Source of the DNA: Planctomycetota bacterium
GTDB taxonomy: Bacteria; Planctomycetota; UBA8742; UBA2392
Direction of reading: 5' to 3'
Assembly: GCA_019636195.1 (NCBI GenBank)
Contig: JAHBYA010000016.1
Span: 40,413 to 104,412, forward strand
DNA: 64,000 bases
Below are positions 8,168 to 16,677 of the stretch, one piece after another. Numbering within the stretch: position 1 is the first letter of the stretch; each line of letters starts with the position of its first letter. Below the pieces are notes generated by a model. The model was not told the DNA's origin. It made no database searches and was given only the letters and a program-made list of their open reading frames with translations. The translations under genes and the position numbers were made by a program.

Positions 8168-9616
8168 ATGTTCTGGACACGTTGGCTGGTCGCGGGCGCC
8201 GCGGCCATGGCGATCGGCACACTTTCACTGGCCCAGGAAAAGCCCGGCACACGGGCCGAGGGCAAGACTGCCGAAGGAAAAACAGACGGCAAGACTGATG
8301 AAAAGAAGACCGAGGCCGGCGAAAGCGCTCCTGCCTTTGACGTGAACAAGCCCGCGCCCGGCAAGCTAACGGTGGTCAAGAAGACTGACCTCAAGCTCAC
8401 CGACGAAGCGCGCAAGAAAGACGTCGAGTACGTTGCCGTCTTCCCGAAAGAAGAGGGCAAGTACCCTGTCATCCTGTACAGCATCGGCCAGGGCGCCGAC
8501 GCCAAGACCACGCTGGCCACGCCGGAGTTTCTGGCAAGCCACGGCTACGTTGTGATCTCGGCTGTGCATGTTGCTCCGCAACAGGGCCGCGGATTTGACG
8601 TGGACAGCCTGTTTGACCAATGGGACGCGAACAAGGACGGCAAGCTCAGCAAGGAAGAACTGCCGGAACAGATGCGCGAATTCTTTGACACCGTCGATAC
8701 GGACAGCGACGGCTTTGTCAGCAAGGACGAGTTGCGCGCCGCCATGGGCAGCATGCCCGGCGGCGGCGGTCGCGGCGGCCAGCAGCCCCCGCGGCGCGAA
8801 GAGCGCCGCCCGCCCGAAGGCGAAGATGAATTCAGCACCGGCCACAACGGCGGCGTCATCCTGCTGGAAGACCCGGCCCAGCCGCAACCGGAACAACCGC
8901 GCGGCGGCCAGGGTCGCGGGCAGGGCCGTCAGGGTCGGCAGCAAGGTCGCGGCGGATTCGGCAACGACCCGGGCGCCATTGTTGATCGCACCAAGGACCT
9001 GCTGCTGGTGATTGACCAGATCAGCAAGGTCGCCGAGCTGAAGGACAAGGTTGACCTCGAGAATATCGCGGTAGTCGGCCACGGCGCGGGCGCCGCCACA
9101 GCGCTGCTGCTGGCAGGTGCGACCTACGACCAGGGCGAAGAAAAGGGCAAGTCGGCGGCTGACAAGCGCATCAAGGCCGTCGTGCAGTACGGCCCCGCCC
9201 AGAGCAGCCGCTTTGGCTTCACCGATGAGTCGTTCAAGAAGATCGCTACGCCGATGCTGGCAGTCAGCGGCGCGACGCAGATGGCGATGGGCGGCCGCGG
9301 CGGCCAAGCCCCGGACCCGGAACTGCGAAAGGCCAGCTTCAAGAACGCACCCGAAGGCGGCAAGTACTTCGTAAACATTGAGGGCGCAAGTGACTTCGAC
9401 CTGCCGGGCGCGGCGCAGATGCGCGCCATGGGCGGCCGCGGCGGCCAGGGCAGCGAAACACCGCAGCGCAACGAGACCGCGGCGCACTGGACCCACGCGG
9501 TCACACTGCAGTTCCTGAATGCAACGCTCAAGGCCGACGAAGGCGCCAAGGCCTGGCTGGCCGGCGACAGCCTTGAAAAGGGCACCGAAGGCAAGGCCAA
9601 GATCGAACGCAAGTAG
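8168..9616 (+). CDS. Exported alpha/beta-hydrolase-like protein with EF-hand pair inserted
   Basis: Secreted protein, 482 residues. Signal peptide (1-22), Lys/Glu-rich linker, then the start of an alpha/beta-hydrolase core ('YPVILYSIGQGADAKTT', 'LASHGYVVISAVHVA') like chlorophyllase or PAF acetylhydrolases. Two canonical EF-hand loops follow: 'DANKDGKLSKEE' (153-164) and 'DTDSDGFVSKDE' (177-188). Next come Gly/Arg/Gln-rich low-complexity segments, then 'IAVVGHGAGAATALLLAG', where the nucleophile elbow normally reads GHSxG. Here the Ser is Gly (GHGAG at 304-308), so ordinary serine hydrolysis looks impossible. AGGAGA precedes the ATG. It may be a calcium-binding, non-catalytic protein, or use another residue. 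Confidence 0.7.
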   Translation: MFWTRWLVAGAAAMAIGTLSLAQEKPGTRAEGKTAEGKTDGKTDEKKTEAGESAPAFDVNKPAPGKLTVVKKTDLKLTDEARKKDVEYVAVFPKEEGKYPVILYSIGQGADAKTTLATPEFLASHGYVVISAVHVAPQQGRGFDVDSLFDQWDANKDGKLSKEELPEQMREFFDTVDTDSDGFVSKDELRAAMGSMPGGGGRGGQQPPRREERRPPEGEDEFSTGHNGGVILLEDPAQPQPEQPRGGQGRGQGRQGRQQGRGGFGNDPGAIVDRTKDLLLVIDQISKVAELKDKVDLENIAVVGHGAGAATALLLAGATYDQGEEKGKSAADKRIKAVVQYGPAQSSRFGFTDESFKKIATPMLAVSGATQMAMGGRGGQAPDPELRKASFKNAPEGGKYFVNIEGASDFDLPGAAQMRAMGGRGGQGSETPQRNETAAHWTHAVTLQFLNATLKADEGAKAWLAGDSLEKGTEGKAKIERK

Positions 9617-9640
9617 CGCAATACCGGCTTGAGGCAGCAT

Positions 9641-9668
9641 AAAGCCCCGGACGCAAGTCCGGGGCTTT
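9641..9668. terminator. Bidirectional intrinsic terminator
   Basis: Perfect stem AAAGCCCCGGAC/GTCCGGGGCTTT with loop GCAA between convergent genes. It gives a T-run on both strands. Confidence 0.8.
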
Positions 9669-9692
9669 CTTGCACCTGAGGCAGTCTGCGGG

Positions 9693-9712
9693 CCCGGCAC
9701 TGGTGTGCCGGG
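9693..9712. repeat. Palindromic stem-loop (CCCGGCAC arms)
   Basis: CCCGGCAC-TGGT-GTGCCGGG followed by CTG. A second copy with loop TGAC, also followed by CTG, lies at 50828-50847, so this is a dispersed repeat rather than a gene-specific terminator. Confidence 0.6.
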
Positions 9713-9726
9713 CTGTAAGCGCACAG

Positions 9727-11223
9727 CTATTCCATGTTCTCGTACATCGCGCCCAGCATGTCGCAATACAGTATGCCGCGGTCGATGTCTTCCTTGGCCA
9801 GCAGGCTGCTCTGGTGCAGGCCTTCAAGCACAAACTCCATGGCCGCGTGCAGCTCGGGGCCTTTGACGTTCTCCATGTATTGACGGGTCAAGTCCTCGAG
9901 ACCCGGCACGGAGTCCAGCGCCTTCCCGTAGTCCTTGTCGGTCATTTCGTCCGTCAGCTCAAGGCGCCTGCCCTTGGCAAACCAGTCGATCACAGGCTTG
10001 TACGGGCCTTCCTCGCGCTGGGGCACGCTTTCGCGGCCCTGCTTGCGGCCGGGGCGCTGGCGCACGGCGTACACGCCGGGAAACAGCCTCTCAAACACTT
10101 CGCGCACCGCGCCGCCGATGATGCCGGTGGCAACCTTGTGCGCGCCCTCCTGCTCGCCTTCATAGACCAGCTCAAGCTTGCCCGACATGGCGGGGATTGC
10201 CGCCGCAAGGTCAACCGTGCGCAGCCAGGTGCTGTCTTGACCTGTCAACAGGCAACGGCGCTCGGCGTTGCTGAGCACACTTTCAAGGGCTGCGATGGTC
10301 ATGCGCGCGCTTACGCCGCTGGCTTGATCGACAAACTCGGATTTGCGGGCGGCAAACCCGATCTGCTCAATGGCTTCGCGCAGAAAGGGTGGCACATGAA
10401 TCTTGGGTGACTTGGGCCGGTCGGTCCAGGCCTCCTGGTCTGTGATCGCGCGGCTGTCGTCAATGCTGTTGGGGTAGTGCGTGATGACCTGTGACTCGAT
10501 GCGGTCTTTCAGCGGAGTGATAATGCTGCCGCGGTTGGTGTAGTCTTCGGGGTTGGCGGAAAAGCACAGCATCAGGTCAAGCGGTATACGCACAGGAAAG
10601 CCGCGAATCTGGATGTCGGCTTCCTCCAGGATGTTCAGCAGGCCCACCTGGATGCGCGGTTGCAGGTCCGGCAGCTCGTTGATCGCGAAAATGCCGCGGT
10701 TGGTGCGCGGGATGATTCCGAAGTGGATGACCTCTTCGTCGGCGAACGTCAGCCTTTGCGTTGCCGCCTTGATGGGGTCCACGTCGCCGATCAAGTCCGC
10801 GATGCTCACGTCGGGCGTGGCCAGCTTTTCGGCGTAGCGCTGCTCACGGTGCAGCCATTCTATCTCGACGTCGTCGCCGTGCTGCGCGACCAGCATGCGC
10901 GCGCGCTTACTAAGCGGCTTGTACGGGTCGTCGTTGATTTCGCTGCCCTTGATGACGGGCATGTGCTCGTCAAGCAGGTTGACCAGTGCACGCAAAATAC
11001 GCGTCTTGGCTTGCCCGCGCAGTCCCAGCAAAATCAGGTTGTGCCGGGCCAGGATCGCGTTCACGACCTGCGGGATCACGGTCTGATCGTAGCCGACAAT
11101 GCCGGGAAACAACTTCTCGCGCCGCGCCATCGCGGCCAGCAGGTTTTCACGCAGTTCGTCTTTGACGCCGCGCGACTTCCAGCCTGAAGCCTTCAGCGCG
11201 CCTATGCTTTTCGGTAGCGACAT
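9727..11223 (-). CDS. AAA+ ATPase, magnesium chelatase ChlI/MoxR-like
   Basis: Cytoplasmic AAA+ protein of 498 residues related to the ChlI/BchI and MoxR families. A P-loop-like 'GLRGQAKTR' (67-75) replaces the textbook GxxGxGKT/S, and the Walker B-like stretch is 'GIFAINELPDL', with Asn-Glu where Asp-Glu is usual. 'LMLCFSANPEDYTNRG' matches the sensor-1 region, and 'ITPLKDRIESQV' follows as in ChlI-like proteins. No magnesium chelatase partners (ChlD, ChlH) or chlorophyll genes are nearby, so a MoxR-like chaperone role fits better than pigment synthesis. It stands alone between a terminator and a hairpin. Confidence 0.75.
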   Translation of the reverse strand: MSLPKSIGALKASGWKSRGVKDELRENLLAAMARREKLFPGIVGYDQTVIPQVVNAILARHNLILLGLRGQAKTRILRALVNLLDEHMPVIKGSEINDDPYKPLSKRARMLVAQHGDDVEIEWLHREQRYAEKLATPDVSIADLIGDVDPIKAATQRLTFADEEVIHFGIIPRTNRGIFAINELPDLQPRIQVGLLNILEEADIQIRGFPVRIPLDLMLCFSANPEDYTNRGSIITPLKDRIESQVITHYPNSIDDSRAITDQEAWTDRPKSPKIHVPPFLREAIEQIGFAARKSEFVDQASGVSARMTIAALESVLSNAERRCLLTGQDSTWLRTVDLAAAIPAMSGKLELVYEGEQEGAHKVATGIIGGAVREVFERLFPGVYAVRQRPGRKQGRESVPQREEGPYKPVIDWFAKGRRLELTDEMTDKDYGKALDSVPGLEDLTRQYMENVKGPELHAAMEFVLEGLHQSSLLAKEDIDRGILYCDMLGAMYENME

Positions 11224-11239
11224 GGCGCGATCATAACAA

Positions 11240-11266
11240 GCCGGCTGGGCGTTTGACCCAGCCGGC
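11240..11266 (-). terminator. Intrinsic terminator of the Cys-repeat gene
   Basis: Stem GCCGGCTGGG/CCCAGCCGGC with a seven-base loop; the minus-strand read continues into TTGTTATG. It lies directly after the stop of the 11281-11766 gene. Confidence 0.65.
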
Positions 11267-11280
11267 CTGTGACCCGGGTA

Positions 11281-11766
11281 CTACTTGCAGCCCTGGCAGC
11301 CCCAGCAGGTGCCGGCGCCTTTACAGCCTTCGCAGCCTTCGCAGTACTTTGCGCCCTTGCAGCCTTCGCAGTCTTCGCAGTAGTCGCAGCCGGCGCAGCC
11401 CTCGCACTCTTCGCAGTAGTCGCAACCCTTGCAGCCGATGCAGATCTTGACCACGGTGCCGTCGGCAAGCTTTTCTTCTTCGACGCGCTCGCAGCCCTTG
11501 CATCCCACGCAGTTCTTGCAGCGCTTAGAGCCCTTACAGCCGACACACTTCTTGCACTTGTCGCAGCCCTTGCAGCCGACGCACTTGGCACACTTGTCGC
11601 AGCCCTTGCAGTCGATACATCGCTCGCACTTGTCGCAGCCCTTGCAGTCCTCGCACTTCTCGACTTTGTCGGGGGCCTTTTCCTGGGCCGTGATCGCCGA
11701 CGGCGCGCCCAGCCCCATGCCGCCAACCAGGAACGCAAACAGCACCAACAGAATCATGGCTTTCAT
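11281..11766 (-). CDS. Secreted cysteine-repeat protein (12-residue CxxCKGCDKC units)
   Basis: Exported protein of 161 residues, function unknown. After a signal peptide ('MILLVLFAFLVGGMGLGA') nearly the whole mature chain is a Cys-rich tandem repeat with a 12-residue period, consensus C-x-G-C-K-G-C-D-K-C-x-K. I count 34 Cys. Two blocks of about four and a half repeats are split by a short Cys-free hinge (ERVEEEKLADGTVVK). The first block is Lys-rich, the second Glu/Tyr-rich. The regular CxxC spacing suggests metal binding or a disulfide-stapled rod. A good SD (AGGAG) precedes the ATG. Simple metallothioneins are shorter and not exported, so that label does not fit well. Confidence 0.75.
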   Translation of the reverse strand: MKAMILLVLFAFLVGGMGLGAPSAITAQEKAPDKVEKCEDCKGCDKCERCIDCKGCDKCAKCVGCKGCDKCKKCVGCKGSKRCKNCVGCKGCERVEEEKLADGTVVKICIGCKGCDYCEECEGCAGCDYCEDCEGCKGAKYCEGCEGCKGAGTCWGCQGCK

Positions 11767-11893
11767 GGCAGGTCTCCTCGCATTGATTGCCGCACCGGCA
11801 ACAACGCGAGTTTACCTGCCGGCCCTTGGGTACAGACAATAGATAATCAGACTTTGTTATCTTGTTATTGGACCGTGACTGGACTATGACTGT

Positions 11894-12859
11894 TCAGGCC
11901 CGCTTGACGTGCAGCAGCCACTCAAGGTCGGCCTCGTCGCTGGTTTCCCACTCGCCGCTGATCACGCGCCAGTTGTGGCCGGCGCGCACCAACAGCTTGT
12001 GAACCTCGATTTCGCGGCGATCGAGAACCGTCCGGTTGAGCTTGCGCAACAGCCACGCAAGTCCCGCACCCAAGGCTACTGCTGATGCCACGGCGCCCCA
12101 GAACGGCACGCCGAGCGCCGCCAGTCGCTGCGGCCCGGCAATGAATGGCGCCGCCGCTACCATTGTGCCGGCAAGGACGGCAACAAACGCCGGCACCCGT
12201 CGCACCACGCTGGTTTCAAAGCGCACGCGGCCCAAACCCACGTCGGGCATCGGGCTTTCGGCGACAAGCTCAATGATCCGGGCGCGATGCACCACCGCGC
12301 CGTTGCCGCGCAGCAACGCCCGCCAGTAGCGCGCGACGGCCTTAGCTGAGTCCAACTTGGGGATTGCAGCCGCGGTCATCCAGTTCAGCACCGGCTTGGG
12401 CGGCGGGCCCGGCGTATCAAAACCGCGCAGCAGGCCTGCCAGCCGCCGCGCCCGCGGCCGGCGCTGCATGGCCGCGCGGTAAAACTCGCGCATGGCGGCC
12501 TCCGGTGTGTCGGGCGCGCTGTTGTCCCACTGGTTCATCACACGCCACAAACCCCGCGCAAAAACAGCCGCTACAACCAGCGCAAACACGGTTGCGCCCG
12601 CCGGGTCGATCCACTGCCGCCAGTCGCCGGTGTCGGCTGGCCATGCAGGGGGCAGCATGGCCAAGACAGCCGCACCGGCGAATGGCAACAACGAAATGGG
12701 CGCCAGGCCCAACAGAATGCGATGGTCGCGGCCTGTGCGTTTGAGCGTCAGGTCAGGCGCCAGGGCGGCCTGCAGCCGAGCTTTGGCGTCGCGGTGCGGG
12801 TCAACCGCAGTCCGACGGGGCGAACGTTGTGGTGGGTTCAGGATGAGCGTCATACTCAA
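11894..12859 (-). CDS. Membrane protein, paralogue of the 29951 gene product
   Basis: Integral membrane protein of 321 residues, function unknown. Hydrophobic pairs lie near residues 48-70 and 87-105 and again at about 225-275, with a soluble segment between. It ends 'HNWRVISGEWETSDEADLEWLL', closely matching the end of the 29951-30745 product ('DEWKLFNGEWQGYEEMDLRWLG'). Both also share a 'PDxPxxAxxxFYR' motif after the first membrane pair, so they form a small paralogous family. The start is the first ATG of the frame; no strong SD is visible. Nothing indicates an enzymatic role. Confidence 0.65.
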   Translation of the reverse strand: MSMTLILNPPQRSPRRTAVDPHRDAKARLQAALAPDLTLKRTGRDHRILLGLAPISLLPFAGAAVLAMLPPAWPADTGDWRQWIDPAGATVFALVVAAVFARGLWRVMNQWDNSAPDTPEAAMREFYRAAMQRRPRARRLAGLLRGFDTPGPPPKPVLNWMTAAAIPKLDSAKAVARYWRALLRGNGAVVHRARIIELVAESPMPDVGLGRVRFETSVVRRVPAFVAVLAGTMVAAAPFIAGPQRLAALGVPFWGAVASAVALGAGLAWLLRKLNRTVLDRREIEVHKLLVRAGHNWRVISGEWETSDEADLEWLLHVKRA

Positions 12860-12946
12860 ACGCTATCACCCCGATCGGCTGGAAAGCGGCCAGCAGTACA
12901 GATTTCAGCAGATTTTATTGCCCCGATCGCACCCGGTTAATGTAAA

Positions 12947-12968
12947 GCGCCCGGCAGATGCCGGGCGC
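12947..12968 (-). terminator. Intrinsic terminator
   Basis: Palindrome GCGCCCGGCAGATGCCGGGCGC; on the minus strand it is followed by TTTACATT, directly after the stop of the 12988 gene. Confidence 0.75.
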
Positions 12969-12987
12969 CTTCTGCAGGTCGCAAAGA

Positions 12988-13503
12988 CTAGTTCTTGACG
13001 GCCTTGTCGTCCTTCTTGGCGCTGCCGCAGCCGCCGCAATCCTTGCCGGACTTGTCAGCCTTGGCTGTACCGCAACCGCTCCCACAGCCGCTGCCGCAAC
13101 CGTCGCAGCCGCTTCCGCATCCGCCACAGCCGCATCCTGCGGTGTCCGCGGTCACGACCTGTGCCGCGCTGGCGCGCTTCATAGTTCCCTTACTTTTGCC
13201 GTTGGTATCAGCCGCCGTGGTCTGCGCAGCCGAGCCCTTCTTGCAGCAGCCCTTGCCTTCACAGCAACCCGGCGGGCACACGCCGCCCGGGCAGCAGGAG
13301 CTGTCGGCGGCTTTGTCGGTCTTCACGTTGGCCGTGGCCTTTTCAGCCTTCGCAGTTTCAGCCTTCTTTTCGGCTTCCTTCTTCTCAGCTTCCTTCTTCA
13401 CAGCCGCTTCCTTGGCGGCGGCTTCGCAGGCGGGGCAAGCCATCAGGTTGCCGCCCATACAAAGCAGAAGGGCAGTCAGCGTGGTCAGCAGCAATGTTTT
13501 CAT
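12988..13503 (-). CDS. Secreted Gly/Cys-rich protein with Lys/Ala/Glu spacer
   Basis: Exported protein of 171 residues, function unknown. The signal peptide ends near 'LMACPAC', leaving a CxxC at the mature N-terminus. A charged Ala/Lys/Glu helix follows (about 28-65), then a Cys cluster 'SSCCPGGVCPPGCCEGKGCC', a Ser/Thr/Ala spacer, and a C-terminal 'GCGCGGCGSGCDGCGSG' block. Composition differs sharply from neighbouring genes, but the frame is protected, with a good SD (GAGG) and a terminator. Metal binding is a guess from the cysteines. It is a second Cys-rich exported protein within 1.2 kb of the first. Confidence 0.65.
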   Translation of the reverse strand: MKTLLLTTLTALLLCMGGNLMACPACEAAAKEAAVKKEAEKKEAEKKAETAKAEKATANVKTDKAADSSCCPGGVCPPGCCEGKGCCKKGSAAQTTAADTNGKSKGTMKRASAAQVVTADTAGCGCGGCGSGCDGCGSGCGSGCGTAKADKSGKDCGGCGSAKKDDKAVKN

Positions 13504-13653
13504 GGTTGATCCTCGGGTCGATCATGCAAGTCTAGTCATGAGTGGCCCTTGGGCCAATAGGTTTACACTGCTTTTTTCGGCCCTGAGGCTCGTGCTTGCA
13601 GCACTGGCCCATTGCGCTAAACTCCGGCCTGTCACCCATTTGTGAGGCTTTTC

Positions 13654-14157
13654 GTGTCCAAGCGCCTGCTGAAATTCGTAGTCAATGGCCGCCAGGCCGA
13701 AGTTGCCGTTGAACCACACCACACGCTGGCCAGTGTGTTGCGCAACGAACTGAACCTGACGGGCACAAAGGTCGGCTGCGACATGGGTACCTGCGGCTGC
13801 TGCACCGTGCACATTGACGGCAAAGCCAAACTCAGTTGCCTGACACTGGCCCTTGAATGCCAGGGCGCGCAGGTGCGCACAATTGAAGGCCTGAACGAGT
13901 ACGAAATGCACCCGCTGCAAAGGGCCTTCGCCGAGTGCGGCGGCAGCCAGTGTGGCTACTGCACGCCCGGCTTCATCATGAAAAGCTGCGAGCTGCTTGA
14001 GCAGAACCCCGACCCGTCACGGCAAGAGATCAAAGAGGCGCTGGCCGGCAACCTGTGCCGCTGCACGGGCTTCATGAAAATCTACGACGCCGTTGAGCAA
14101 GCCGCCGGCGAGCTGCGCAAGAAAAACACGCAACAGCCGGCCCCGGCTAAAGTCTAG
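13654..14157 (+). CDS. Molybdenum hydroxylase small subunit, two [2Fe-2S] clusters (HcrC/CoxS-like)
   Basis: Iron-sulfur subunit of a xanthine-oxidase-family enzyme, 167 residues. The N-terminal plant-type ferredoxin cluster shows 'GCDMGTCGCCTVHIDG' and a later Cys ('LSCLTL'); the second cluster shows 'CGYCTPGFI' and 'GNLCRCTGF'. It passes electrons between the molybdenum site and FAD. The GTG at 13654 was chosen because GAGG sits 6 nt upstream; another GTG at 13642 is less well placed. It begins a gamma-alpha-beta gene set (13654, 14252, 16678) on one strand. Confidence 0.93.
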   Translation: MSKRLLKFVVNGRQAEVAVEPHHTLASVLRNELNLTGTKVGCDMGTCGCCTVHIDGKAKLSCLTLALECQGAQVRTIEGLNEYEMHPLQRAFAECGGSQCGYCTPGFIMKSCELLEQNPDPSRQEIKEALAGNLCRCTGFMKIYDAVEQAAGELRKKNTQQPAPAKV

Positions 14158-14172
14158 TTTCTGAAAGTGCGG

Positions 14173-14235
14173 TCTCTCGCAGAGGCGCAGAGCCGCTAAG
14201 AACTGCACTCTGCGCCTCTGTGCCTCCACGAGAGA
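14173..14235. repeat. Intergenic long inverted repeat (CTCTGCGCCTCTG type)
   Basis: TCTCTCG at 14173-14179 pairs with CGAGAGA at 14229-14235, and CAGAGGCGCAGAG pairs with CTCTGCGCCTCTG at 14208-14220. It fills the gap between the small and large hydroxylase subunit genes. A related unpaired stretch (CCTCTGTGGCTCCGTGG) occurs near 57178. Confidence 0.65.
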
Positions 14236-14251
14236 ATCAAGAAGGGATCAC

Positions 14252-16654
14252 ATGCCGACGATATCCGGCTCAGGTGAGACGAAAAACGAGCACCAGCTCA
14301 ACAAGGGCGTCTGGACCGACAACGGCCCGCCCGCGCAAGCGCCGTTCAACGTAATCGGCAAGCGCGTGCCTCTGAAAGACGCCTACCGCAAGGTCACCGG
14401 CGAAGGCGTCTATGCCGACGACATGAAGTTCCCCGGCATGTTGCACAGCCGCATTTTGCGCGCCACCCAGCCCCACGCCAGAATCCTGCGCATCGACACC
14501 AGCAAAGCCGAGGCCCTGCCCGGCGTGCGCGCCGTTGTCACCGGCGCCGACGCCGCCAACCGCTTTGGCGTGCTGCCTGTCAGCCAGGACGAGTTGTCCA
14601 TGGCCCGCGAGAAGGTGATTTACAACGGCGAGCCCGTGGCCGCCGTCGCAGCCGACACCGAAGAAATCGCCGAGCAGGCAATCTGGCTGATCGAGGTCGA
14701 GTACGAGCCGCTGGAAGCCTTTTTGAAGCCGCGCGACTCGCTGAAAGACGTCGCGCCCGAGCTGCAACTGCACGACAAGGTCGAAAAGAAGCACCCCAAT
14801 ACCAACATCCACAAGGCCGTGGACCAGGAATTCGGCGATGTTGAGGGCAGCTTCAAGGGCGCTGAATGCATCGTGAACGCCGAATTCAAGTTTGACGGCA
14901 TCAGTCACGGCTTTACCGAGCCGCACGCCATTGTCGCCCACTGGGACGCCGACGACCGGTTGCAGCTTTACACGCCGCAGCAGGTCCCCCACTACACGCA
15001 CCGGGCGCTGGCCAAAGTGCTTGAGCTCCCGATGCACCGCATTCAGGTCATCCGCACCATGGTCGGCGGCGGCTTTGGCGGCAAGAGCGACCCCTTTCAG
15101 CACGAGATGATCGCCAGCCTGCTGAGCATGCGCACGCGCCGCCCGGTCAAGTTGACCATGGACCGCGAGGAGACATTCCTTACGGGCCGCGGCCGCCACC
15201 CCACCGAGGGCAAGCTGGCCATGGCTTTCGACGCGCAGGGTAAGCTGCTGGCGCTCGACAGCGACATCATTATCGACGGCGGCGCTTACGGCAGCTTTGG
15301 CGTGGTCAGCGCCTACTACAACGGCGTGCTGAGCAACGGGCCCTACGCGATACCGGCTTTCCGTTATCACGGCAAGCGCGTGTACAGCAACCGCATACCC
15401 AGCGGCGCCATGCGCGGCCACGGCAGCGTAAACCCGCGCTACTGCACGGAAACGTTGATCGACATGGCGGCTGTGAAGCTGGGGCTGGACCCGTGCGACA
15501 TTCGCCTGCGCAACTTCATGCCCAGCAACACGCTCACGCCGTATCACAAGTTCCGCATCACCAGCAACGGCATCCGCGAAGGTTTGGCTGAAGCCATGCG
15601 GCGCAGCGACTGGAAAAGCAAGTGGGGCAAGCTGCCCTACGGCCACGGCATCGGCGTAGGCTGCGCGTGGTACATCAGCGGCAGCGCGTTGCCGATTCAC
15701 TGGAACAAGCTGCCCCAAAGCACCGTGCACCTGAAGATCGACATGGACGGCGGCGTGACTGTGCACAGCCTTGCCGCCGACATCGGCCAGGGCAGCGACA
15801 CCATGCTGGCGCAGTGCGTCGCGGAAGTCATCGGGTGCAGCCTTGAGCGCGTACATGTAAAGAGCGCCACGACCGACACCGCGCCGATTGACCTTGGCAG
15901 TTACAGCTCGCGCGTGACGTTCATGGCCGGCAACGCCGCCCGCAAAGCCGCCGAAGAAATCCGCGCGAAGCTTGCGTCCGCGGCCAGCAAGCTCACGGGC
16001 CAGCCGGCGCAATATTTCGACCTTGTAAATGAAGAAGTGATCTGCCGGACCAAGCCCGACGTGCGCGTCACCTTTATGGAAGCGCTGCACGAAGCCCAGG
16101 CCGACGTGGGCGCGCTGGTCGCCAGCGGCAGCTATCAAAGCCCGCCGCTGGGTACACAGTTCAAGGGCAGCAACGCGGGCTTGAGCCCCAGCTACAGCTT
16201 CAGCGCGTTCATCTGCGAGTTGAAGGTTGACCCGGAAACCGGCTTTGTCCAGCCGATCAAAATCTGGGCCGCGCACGATTGCGGGCGCGCATTGAACCCG
16301 CTGTCGGTTGAGGGCCAGATTGAAGGCAGCGTGCACATGGGGCTTGGCCAGGCATTGACCGAGCAATTGCGTTATCGCGGCGGGCAACTGCTTAATGGGA
16401 ACTTCCTGGACTACAAGATTCCCACGCCCTTCGACACGCCGGAGATTGAGGTGATCATCGTCGAGTCAGCGGACCCCGAAGGTCCCTTCGGCGCAAAGGA
16501 GTGCGGCGAAGGCGCACTGGCGCCGATTATCCCGGCTGTGGGCAACGCCATCTACGACGCGGTAGGCGTGCGAATGTTCGAAGTACCCATGACCCCCGAC
16601 CGTGTACTGAAGGCCATCGAAGCCAAAAAACGCGCCGAAGCAAAGGGCGAGTGA
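14252..16654 (+). CDS. Molybdenum hydroxylase large (molybdopterin) subunit, HcrA/CoxL-like
   Basis: Catalytic subunit of a xanthine-oxidase-family enzyme, 800 residues. It carries the substrate-channel start 'GEGVYADDMKFPGMLHSRIL', the molybdenum cofactor motifs 'MVGGGFGGKSDPFQHEM' and 'SGAMRGHGSVNPRYC', and near the end 'PFGAKECGEGALAPI', whose Glu is the usual active-site base. No CoxL-type Cys in an AYRCSFR loop is seen, so CO oxidation is unlikely. The Fe-S loop in the partner subunit points to the 4-hydroxybenzoyl-CoA reductase branch. AAGGGA precedes the ATG. Confidence 0.9.
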   Translation: MPTISGSGETKNEHQLNKGVWTDNGPPAQAPFNVIGKRVPLKDAYRKVTGEGVYADDMKFPGMLHSRILRATQPHARILRIDTSKAEALPGVRAVVTGADAANRFGVLPVSQDELSMAREKVIYNGEPVAAVAADTEEIAEQAIWLIEVEYEPLEAFLKPRDSLKDVAPELQLHDKVEKKHPNTNIHKAVDQEFGDVEGSFKGAECIVNAEFKFDGISHGFTEPHAIVAHWDADDRLQLYTPQQVPHYTHRALAKVLELPMHRIQVIRTMVGGGFGGKSDPFQHEMIASLLSMRTRRPVKLTMDREETFLTGRGRHPTEGKLAMAFDAQGKLLALDSDIIIDGGAYGSFGVVSAYYNGVLSNGPYAIPAFRYHGKRVYSNRIPSGAMRGHGSVNPRYCTETLIDMAAVKLGLDPCDIRLRNFMPSNTLTPYHKFRITSNGIREGLAEAMRRSDWKSKWGKLPYGHGIGVGCAWYISGSALPIHWNKLPQSTVHLKIDMDGGVTVHSLAADIGQGSDTMLAQCVAEVIGCSLERVHVKSATTDTAPIDLGSYSSRVTFMAGNAARKAAEEIRAKLASAASKLTGQPAQYFDLVNEEVICRTKPDVRVTFMEALHEAQADVGALVASGSYQSPPLGTQFKGSNAGLSPSYSFSAFICELKVDPETGFVQPIKIWAAHDCGRALNPLSVEGQIEGSVHMGLGQALTEQLRYRGGQLLNGNFLDYKIPTPFDTPEIEVIIVESADPEGPFGAKECGEGALAPIIPAVGNAIYDAVGVRMFEVPMTPDRVLKAIEAKKRAEAKGE

Positions 16655-16677
16655 CTGCGAAGTTCAAGGACTGAATC

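Noticed and set aside
9727..11223. True magnesium chelatase ChlI for chlorophyll synthesis
   Set aside because: No ChlD, ChlH or pigment genes nearby, and the Walker motifs differ; a MoxR-like role fits better.
14270..16387. 705-residue minus-strand frame antisense to the molybdenum hydroxylase large subunit
   Set aside because: No family motifs; explained as a shadow of the strongly supported plus-strand gene.
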